Shown here one piece after another: positions 59,029 through 64,000 of a DNA stretch of 64,000 nucleotides (position 1 is the stretch's first letter; the number at the start of each line of letters is the position of its first letter). A program made the position numbers and the translations under genes. The DNA comes from Streptomyces zagrosensis (GTDB taxonomy: Bacteria > Actinomycetota > Actinomycetes > Streptomycetales > Streptomycetaceae): NCBI RefSeq assembly GCF_014203645.1, contig NZ_JACHJL010000008.1, forward strand, positions 248,001-312,000, read 5' to 3'. The notes beneath the pieces were generated by a model, which made no database searches, was not told where the DNA came from, and saw nothing but the letters and a program-made list of their open reading frames with translations.

Positions 59029-59781
59029 TCAGTGGGCCACCGGCTGCCCTGCCGGGTAGAACTCCTCGATGCCGAGGACGGCCGCCAGGTCCTGGAGTTC
59101 GCGCTCGAAGAAGGCATCGCCATTGGGAAGGACGAACGCGAGGTGGCCCAGCGCGTCCATGGAGATCACGCCGTACAGCCGCACCCAGCAGCGGACCATC
59201 ATGGCCAGGGCCTCCACCGGAAGGTCTACCTGGTACTCCTGGCGCAGGGCCGTGAGCTGGGCGACCAGCTCCGGATCGAGCGAGTCGGGGCGGGGGACGG
59301 GAAAGCCCCGGGTGCGCCACAGCTCCGAAATCAGGTCGGCGAACAGCGACCCGAACGCCCAACTCGCATCCCGCTCCGCCTGACCCGCCTGCCCGCCCTG
59401 ATGCGGCCCCCACGGACCAAGGATGAGCCCGAACTCATGCGGGTGGTCGATCGCCCAGCGGCGCAGCGCGCGTCCCGAGGCCAGCAGTTCGCCGGCCGCC
59501 TCGCGGTGCGGAAGTGCCTCGATCACCGCTCGTAGATGGCCGCCCATCTCGCCGTAGATGTCGCGACGGATCGCCTGGATGAGCTCATCCCGGCTGGAGA
59601 AGTAGCGATACACGGCGGGCGCTGTCATGCCCATTTCGCGGGCAATAGCGCGAATCGTTACATTGCCGGGGCCGTCTTGGACGAGAAACTCCCGCGCAAC
59701 GTCCTTGATCTCCTGAATGGTCGCGATCCGCAGTCGCTCACGACGTGAATACGGTGCGACAGGTACTACTTCTTGCGACAC
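59029..59781 (-). CDS. TetR-family transcriptional regulator
   Basis: 250 aa. Residues about 15-65 are a TetR HTH (LRIATIQEIKDVAREFLVQDGPGNVTIRAIAREMGMTAPAVYRYFSSRDELIQAI). The C-terminal ligand domain (residues 80-245) has an Asp/Gly/Gln-rich stretch (GPWGPHQGGQAGQAERDA) and the WHxH-type end typical of the TetR_C_13-like group. It lies between the hopanoid operon and the exporter operon in the same direction as hpnC, so either may be its target. No effector can be read. Confidence 0.93.
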   Translation of the reverse strand: MSQEVVPVAPYSRRERLRIATIQEIKDVAREFLVQDGPGNVTIRAIAREMGMTAPAVYRYFSSRDELIQAIRRDIYGEMGGHLRAVIEALPHREAAGELLASGRALRRWAIDHPHEFGLILGPWGPHQGGQAGQAERDASWAFGSLFADLISELWRTRGFPVPRPDSLDPELVAQLTALRQEYQVDLPVEALAMMVRCWVRLYGVISMDALGHLAFVLPNGDAFFERELQDLAAVLGIEEFYPAGQPVAH

Positions 59782-60238
59782 TCGCCCTCCCTATGCCCGG
59801 CGTTTTCGCGTGCGAACCACACGCGTGCGAGCACGCCCCACGTTCAGAATCGCCAGCACCCACGGCCACCAGCCGATCGCCGGCGGCTAGTCGTGCGGCA
59901 TCCACTCCGCGCAGAGCGCGGAGACCGACGGCCCCCTCACCGCCGCCCCGGCCGCTCCCACCCGGCCGCACTATGGAACACAACGCACCGAAAATACTCG
60001 CCCCGGAAAACCGGGAAAGAACGCGAGGATCAGCGCGGCAGCACCCTACGGGCACACGATCGCGCACACAACACAGCGCGCGCGAAACGATAGGGAGCGG
60101 GCTCGCAGCGGACACTCCACGTCAGCACTTCCCCATGCTGCTCACCGGTTTCGCGTATTGCCATCGAGGGAATTCATAAAACCTGCAAGGAAACCGCTAG
60201 GGCAACAAGCAACAAAAGCCGGGGGCAGAATAAAAAGA
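59782..60238. other. Intergenic region upstream of the TetR gene
   Basis: 457 bases between the TetR start and the exporter terminator. It holds a hairpin at 59905-59923; the rest shows no gene. Its composition is more AT-rich toward 60180, near the terminator T-tract of the minus-strand exporter operon. The TetR promoter presumably lies at 59790-59900. Confidence 0.6.
59905..59923. other. Perfect 8-bp hairpin with 3-base loop
   Basis: CTCCGCGC (59905-59912) and GCGCGGAG (59916-59923) around AGA. It lies 124-142 bp upstream of the TetR start. Could be an operator-like dyad or a leader hairpin; nothing decides. Confidence 0.5.
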
Positions 60239-60268
60239 GCCCGCCCAACGCGTGAGCGGTGGACGGGC
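60231..60268 (-). terminator. Intrinsic terminator of the exporter operon, with T-tract
   Basis: On the minus strand GCCCGTCC (60268-60261) pairs with GGGCGGGC (60246-60239), one mismatch, with an inner CGC/GCG stem and four-base loop, followed by TCTTTTTA (60238-60231). It is 21 bp beyond the ATPase-gene stop. A real T-run after the stem is uncommon in Streptomyces and makes this a confident call. Confidence 0.88.
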
Positions 60269-60288
60269 AGCATGCGAAGCGAGCGGGA

Positions 60289-61080
60289 TTACCTGCTCGC
60301 CTCCTTCTCGTACGCCTTGATGACCTCGTCGGTCGGGCCGTCCATCAGCAGTTCGCCCTTCTCCAGCCACAGCACGCGGTCGCAGGTGTCCCGGATCGAC
60401 TTGTTGTTGTGGCTGACCAAGAAGACCGTGCCCGCGTCCTTACGCAGTTCGCGGATGCGGGCCTCGGAGCGTCTTTGGAACGTGCGGTCGCCGGTCGCCA
60501 GGGCCTCATCGATCATCAGCACGTCATGGTCCTTGGCCGCGGCGATGGAAAAGCGCAGTCGGGCCGCCATGCCGGACGAGTAGGTGCGCATCGGCAGCGT
60601 GATGAAGTCGCCCTTCTCGTTGATGCCGGAGAACTCCACGATGTCGTCGTACCGCTCACGGACCTGCTCACGGGTCATGCCCATGGCCAGGCCACCGAGA
60701 ATGACGTTCCGCTCACCGGTCAGGTCATTCATCAGCGCCGCGTTCACACCGAGCAGCGAGGGTTGGCCATCGGTGTAGACATGGCCGCGTTCGGCGGGCA
60801 GCAACCCCGCGACGGCTTTGAGGAGGGTGGACTTGCCGGAGCCGTTGGAGCCGATCAGTCCGATCGACTCGCCTCGGTAGGCGATGAAGGTCACCCCGCG
60901 CACGGCGTGCACCTCGCGTACACCGGGTGATCTGCCACCGCGGACGATGCGGTTCAGTGCGGCGGTGGCGCTGCCCTTGCCGCCGGTGCCGCCGTTGACT
61001 CGGTAGACGATGTGCACATCGTCAGCGATGACGGTGGGACGCAAGTCCGTGGGCGTGTGCTCGGGGGTTTGCTCAGCCAC
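60289..61080 (-). CDS. ABC transporter ATP-binding protein (TagH/RfbE-like)
   Basis: 263 aa from a GTG at 61080, with AGAGGAG about 10 bases upstream, overlapping the permease stop by 8 bp. Walker A GSNGSGKST, signature YSSGMAARL, Walker B VLMIDEALATGD, and switch His in VFLVSHNNKSI. The insertion VNGGTGGKGSATAALNRIVRGG near the N terminus is like exporters of cell-surface polymers (teichoic acid or O-antigen), so it probably powers polymer export. Last gene of the operon; followed by a strong terminator. Confidence 0.92.
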   Translation of the reverse strand: MAEQTPEHTPTDLRPTVIADDVHIVYRVNGGTGGKGSATAALNRIVRGGRSPGVREVHAVRGVTFIAYRGESIGLIGSNGSGKSTLLKAVAGLLPAERGHVYTDGQPSLLGVNAALMNDLTGERNVILGGLAMGMTREQVRERYDDIVEFSGINEKGDFITLPMRTYSSGMAARLRFSIAAAKDHDVLMIDEALATGDRTFQRRSEARIRELRKDAGTVFLVSHNNKSIRDTCDRVLWLEKGELLMDGPTDEVIKAYEKEASR

Positions 61081-62017
61081 GGCCGTACTGCTCCTCTGCC
61101 TTCCAGAAGTACAAGAAACCGCCGATGCCGACGAGCGCCGCCCAGCCAAGGGCCAGCAGCCACACGTGCGGGGGCAGGTTGGACGAGGAGTAGTCGTCCA
61201 TGAGCGCGTAGCGCATCAGGTCGATGTACACCGATGCCGGGTTGGACAGCAGCACGTCATCCAGCCACTCCGGCACGTTCTTCTTCGCCAGCATGTCCGA
61301 GATGCTGTACATCACGCCGGACGCGTACAGCCAGGTACGCAGGATGAACGGCATGAGCTGGGCCAGGTCGGGCGTCTTGCTGCCGAGCCTGGCCATGACC
61401 ATGGCCAGGCCGGTGTTGAACACGAACTGGAGCGCGAGCGTGGGGACGATCAGCACCCACGACAGACTGGGGTAGTGCCCGAAGCCCACCAGCACCATGA
61501 CCAGCACGATCATCGAGAACAGCAACTGCTGGAGCTGCTGGAGCGAGAAGGAGATGGGCAGCGCGGCGCGCGGGAAGTGTAGGGCCCGTACCAGGCCGAG
61601 GTTTCCCGAGATCGCCCGGACACCCGCCAGCGCCGATGTCTGGGTGAAGGTGAACACGAACACGCCCGTGACCAGGAACGGGATGTACACGTCGTTGCCC
61701 ATGCCGCCTCGGCCGCCCATCAGCAGGCCGAAGATGAGGAAGTACACCAGTGCGTTCAGCAGTGGCGTCGCCACCTGCCACAGCTGCCCGAGCTTCGCCT
61801 GGCTGTACTGAGCGGTGAGCTTGGCCTGGGAGAAGGCCAGGATGAAGTGGCGCCTCCCCCACAACTGACGCACGTACTCACCGAGCCCCACCCGAGCACC
61901 GCTGACCGACAGGCCGTACTTCTGGGCCAGTTCGGCAGGGGTCAGGCCGTCATCGGGGGATGGCGGGGAAGTTATGGCGACCGCACTGCCGTGCGTTGTC
62001 TCGCTCACAGTTGACAC
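61073..62017 (-). CDS. ABC-2-type permease of a surface-polymer exporter
   Basis: 314 aa from a GTG at 62017 with GAGG 6 bases upstream; TTG at 62029 and GTG at 62008 are alternatives. Residues 25-60 are a cytoplasmic N-terminus containing GEYVRQLWGRRHFILAFSQAKLTAQYSQAKLGQLWQV, characteristic of TagG/Wzm permeases. Six membrane segments follow (LLNALVYFLIFGLLMGG, IPFLVTGVFVFTFTQTSALAG, LQQLLFSMIVLVMVLVGFG, SWVLIVPTLALQFVFNTGLAMVMARLG, MPFILRTWLYASGVMYSI, WLLALGWAALVGIGGFLYFW). Partner of the preceding ATPase in exporting a lipid-linked polymer. Confidence 0.9.
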   Translation of the reverse strand: MSTVSETTHGSAVAITSPPSPDDGLTPAELAQKYGLSVSGARVGLGEYVRQLWGRRHFILAFSQAKLTAQYSQAKLGQLWQVATPLLNALVYFLIFGLLMGGRGGMGNDVYIPFLVTGVFVFTFTQTSALAGVRAISGNLGLVRALHFPRAALPISFSLQQLQQLLFSMIVLVMVLVGFGHYPSLSWVLIVPTLALQFVFNTGLAMVMARLGSKTPDLAQLMPFILRTWLYASGVMYSISDMLAKKNVPEWLDDVLLSNPASVYIDLMRYALMDDYSSSNLPPHVWLLALGWAALVGIGGFLYFWKAEEQYGRG

Positions 62018-62086
62018 TTTCGTCCTCAAGGTGCGCTGCCGGGGCCGTGCCCAGGATCGCGCCCGATGCTCTCAGACCAGAGCTTG

Positions 62087-62977
62087 TCAGATCACAGGAG
62101 GTCGGCCCAGCCGGGTCAGGCGCCAAACCGTACGCCACTTCATCGGGCGTCGCGGACCGCAGGGCGTCGTCCAGCCTTCCTTGAAGCCTCCGAACCAGGC
62201 GCGCAGCGCTGGCCTCGATGGCTTCCGGGCCAAGGTGAGCAAGAGCCATACCGATAGATATATGGGCACCAGAGGGAACGGAAGGTTCCGCCGGGCCAGC
62301 CACACCCGGTTCCTAGCCACCATTCGGTGGTAGACGGCGTGCCTGCTCGGAGCGGTTGTCGGATGGAAGAGCACCAGGTCTGACCGGTAATCGATCATCC
62401 AGCCCGCGTTCAGGGCTCGCCAGGCCAGGTCGGTTTCCTCGTGGGCGTAGAAGAACTCGTCGGGCAGGCCGCCGACCTGGGCAAAGACTCGGGTGCGTAC
62501 CGCGTTGGCGCCGCCGAGGAAGGTGGTGACCCGGGAGGAGCGCATCGGGTCGGATGCGCGTAGCCGAGGCACATGGCGGCGCTGCGTCTCCCCGGTGTCG
62601 GGGTCGGCGATGCGGAAGCTGATGATGCCGAGCGCGGGGTCGGCGGCGAACGCCGCCCGGCACAGTTCGGCGGTGTCCTCGCCCGGCAGCAGCCCGTCGT
62701 CGTCGAGGAAGAGCAGGATGTCCACGTCCCGGCCGTCGGGGCCAAACGCCTCGATGCCGATGTTGCGCCCCGCGGGAATGCCCACGTTCTCGGTCAGCTC
62801 CACGGTCCGTACGTCCGCCGGGAGGGTGGGCAGCGGCGAGCCGTTGCCGACCACGACGACCTGCACCGGATCGCCCTGCTGGCGCGCGACCGAGTCGAGG
62901 AGGGCACGCAGCTCGTCGGGGCGGTTGCCCATGGTCAGGACAACCGCACCGACGCTGAGCCCGGAACCGGCACTCAC
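62087..62977 (-). CDS. GT2-family glycosyltransferase
   Basis: 296 aa from a GTG at 62977 that overlaps the stop of the upstream gene by 4 bp (GTGA). GT-A fold: VGAVVLTMGNRPDELRALLDSVARQQG, VVVVGNGSPLP, NVGIPAGRNIGI, the metal motif DILLFLDDDG, FLGGANAVRTRVF and the catalytic ED-like DEFFYAHEETDLAWRAL. The C-terminal NLPFPLVPIYLSVWLLLTLARKPSR looks like a membrane helix. Transfers a sugar from a nucleotide donor to a lipid or polymer; the acceptor is unknown. Context with a CDP-alcohol phosphatidyltransferase and an exporter points to an envelope polymer. Confidence 0.92.
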   Translation of the reverse strand: MSAGSGLSVGAVVLTMGNRPDELRALLDSVARQQGDPVQVVVVGNGSPLPTLPADVRTVELTENVGIPAGRNIGIEAFGPDGRDVDILLFLDDDGLLPGEDTAELCRAAFAADPALGIISFRIADPDTGETQRRHVPRLRASDPMRSSRVTTFLGGANAVRTRVFAQVGGLPDEFFYAHEETDLAWRALNAGWMIDYRSDLVLFHPTTAPSRHAVYHRMVARNRVWLARRNLPFPLVPIYLSVWLLLTLARKPSRPALRAWFGGFKEGWTTPCGPRRPMKWRTVWRLTRLGRPPVI

Positions 62978-63768
62978 TTGAGCCTGCTCGACGCAAGGAT
63001 CGACACCAGGTGCAGCAGGGTCTGCATGATCGCGATGCCCGCGAGCACCGCGACGCCCAGCCTGGTGAAGAACAGGTCCCCCTTGGCCATATCGGTCATG
63101 TCCAAGATCGCCACGAACAGGATGACCAGCGACGCCTCCACGCCGCCAACCAGGCGGTGGAACTTCAGCGCCGCCGCCGCCTTGCGGGCCAGCGCGATCC
63201 CCGAGGAGCGCGGAGTGGCGGCCTCGTCCTTGACCGCGGGCAGCCCGCTGCGCGCCCTGGCCACGTCCACCAGGTCGGTCTCGGCCTTGATCAAAATCGC
63301 GCCGAGCGCCGCCAAGGTGCCGAGGAAGGCCCACATCCAGTTCGTCGAGTCACCTTCCTGGTGGAAGACGTCGGCCGCCCGGACACCAAAGCCGACCAGC
63401 AGGGCCGCCTCGCACAGGTAGTGGCCGACCCGGTCCAGGTAGACGCCGGTGATCGAGGTCTGCCCCCGCCAGCGGGCGACCTCGCCATCCACGCAGTCGA
63501 GCAGCAGGTAGAGCTGGATGAGGACGACGCCAAGCACTGCCCCGGTCAGGCCAGGCACCAAGAGCGCCGCGCCGGCCAGGAAGCCAGCGACCACCATCAG
63601 GTGGGTGAGCTGGTTGGGCGTGATCCTGGTGTTGACCAGGTACGGGTCGCACCGCAGCGAGATCTCTCGCATGTACAGGCGTCCGGCCCAGTGCTCACCG
63701 CTGCGCCGGTCCTTCACGCCCTCGGGGTGAACGACTGGACGGAGTTCAGCTACTGACGGTTTTGGCAT
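62974..63768 (-). CDS. CDP-alcohol phosphatidyltransferase with an altered catalytic motif
   Basis: 264 aa. Hydrophobic segments: HLMVVAGFLAGAALLVPGL, LGVVLIQLYLLLDCV, LCEAALLVGFGV, WMWAFLGTLAALGAIL, SLVILFVAILDM, LGVAVLAGIAIMQTLLHLV. The family signature DxxDGxxARx8GxxxDxxxD is DCVDGEVARWRGQTSITGVYLDRVGHY: the first three acidic residues are present but the last Asp is His. Such enzymes join CDP-alcohol (CDP-glycerol, CDP-diacylglycerol) to another alcohol in the membrane. The start is 22 bp inside the end of the upstream dehydrogenase gene. Confidence 0.85.
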   Translation of the reverse strand: MPKPSVAELRPVVHPEGVKDRRSGEHWAGRLYMREISLRCDPYLVNTRITPNQLTHLMVVAGFLAGAALLVPGLTGAVLGVVLIQLYLLLDCVDGEVARWRGQTSITGVYLDRVGHYLCEAALLVGFGVRAADVFHQEGDSTNWMWAFLGTLAALGAILIKAETDLVDVARARSGLPAVKDEAATPRSSGIALARKAAAALKFHRLVGGVEASLVILFVAILDMTDMAKGDLFFTRLGVAVLAGIAIMQTLLHLVSILASSRLK

Positions 63769-64000
63769 AGTCGGCGTATGCGTCCCTGATCGCTTCGGTG
63801 GAGAGCCCCAGGTGCTCCAAGATCGTGTAGCGCCCTGGGCGGGTCTGCGGCGCGTACTCCACCGCCGTGACGAATTCGTCGACGGTGAAGCCTATTTCGC
63901 TGGGCAGCACGGGCAGCCCGTGCCGCTTGAGCACATCGACCATGAGGGCCGACATCTCGTGATCGCCCCTGAGATACGTCGCGAAGGCGGCGCCGAGGCC
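63746..64000 (-). CDS. Iron-containing alcohol/glycerol-1-phosphate dehydrogenase family, C-terminal part
   Basis: Truncated by the window edge; only the last 84 residues are visible (GLGAAFATYLRGDHEMSALMVDVLKRHGLPVLPSEIGFTVDEFVTAVEYAPQTRPGRYTILEHLGLS then a short tail). The Gly-rich opening, the KRHGLPVLPSEIGFTVDEFVTA block and RPGRYTILE are characteristic of the C-terminal helical domain of glycerol-1-phosphate/glycerol dehydrogenase-like proteins. With a CDP-alcohol transferase downstream it may make a glycerol- or polyol-phosphate precursor. The end overlaps the transferase start. Confidence 0.75.
   Translation of the reverse strand, partial: GLGAAFATYLRGDHEMSALMVDVLKRHGLPVLPSEIGFTVDEFVTAVEYAPQTRPGRYTILEHLGLSTEAIRDAYADYAKTVSS

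Noticed and set aside
1..64000. tRNA, rRNA, IS element, integrase or prophage
   Set aside because: No cloverleaf-type T-loop sequence, transposase DDE block or integrase motif was seen; however, this was by eye only.

Overview
The window is high-GC actinobacterial DNA, almost certainly from a Streptomyces chromosome. Supporting signs are strong third-position GC, many GTG/TTG starts, ATGA/GTGA operon overlaps, families largely confined to Streptomyces (DUF397, XRE-DUF5753, DUF7848, SAV2177-type methyltransferase), rare in-frame TTA codons, and a hopanoid (hpn) cluster in the Streptomyces order. I see no rRNA, tRNA, IS element, integrase or CRISPR array.

Layout. 1-1132: an AT-richer pair, the 3' end of a probable polymorphic toxin and a SUKH-type immunity gene. 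1258-9391: accessory genes of an extracellular contractile injection system (eCIS): AAA+ ATPase, DUF4255 tail-terminator-like protein, a vWA surface protein, a LuxR regulator and a membrane-anchored Ig-like protein. No tube, sheath, baseplate or spike gene is present. 9470-14152: a MerR regulator, a three-gene XRE-linked operon, an XRE regulator with DUF397, and a DUF4157 'eCIS core' protein. 14445-16865: a small hypothetical, a membrane protein and a methyltransferase. 17120-34784: metabolic genes (GH18 chitinase, DapA-like aldolase, LysR, split transketolase behind a perfect 20-bp palindrome, a propeller-amidohydrolase, a GH2 beta-galactosidase, a divergent MocR/YczE pair, a FUSC transporter and a metallo-beta-lactamase-fold hydrolase).

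34999-43521 is the most interesting stretch. It is an STM4011-STM4015-type island with two leucine-rich-repeat-like STM4015 paralogues, an ATP-grasp-like STM4014 protein, an alkaline-phosphatase-superfamily STM4013 protein and two different radical SAM proteins (STM4012, STM4011). The last five genes overlap or nearly abut in one operon. A divergent DUF6745 gene and a small GHAH-motif gene lie upstream, separated from it by four tandem 25-bp repeats. To my knowledge the pathway is uncharacterised. I read it as a peptide or small-molecule modification system.

43511-48292 holds a typical Streptomyces XRE/DUF397/HATPase regulatory group, an SGNH hydrolase and a tyrosine phosphatase. 48352-58381 is the hopanoid cluster (aminotransferase, hpnH, hpnG, shc, polyprenyl synthase, hpnE, hpnD, hpnC). 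From 59029 to the right edge come a TetR regulator and an envelope-polymer or lipid locus (ABC exporter, GT2 glycosyltransferase, CDP-alcohol phosphatidyltransferase and the end of a probable glycerol-1-phosphate/iron-alcohol dehydrogenase).

A pattern crossing these regions is the placement of TTA (bldA-dependent) leucine codons. I found them in the toxin-immunity gene, the eCIS ATPase, DUF4255 and DUF4157 genes, two XRE-linked genes, a HATPase gene, hpnG and shc (codon 12). This suggests developmental control of the eCIS and of hopanoid formation. All domain and family names come from reading the translations; no database search was possible.
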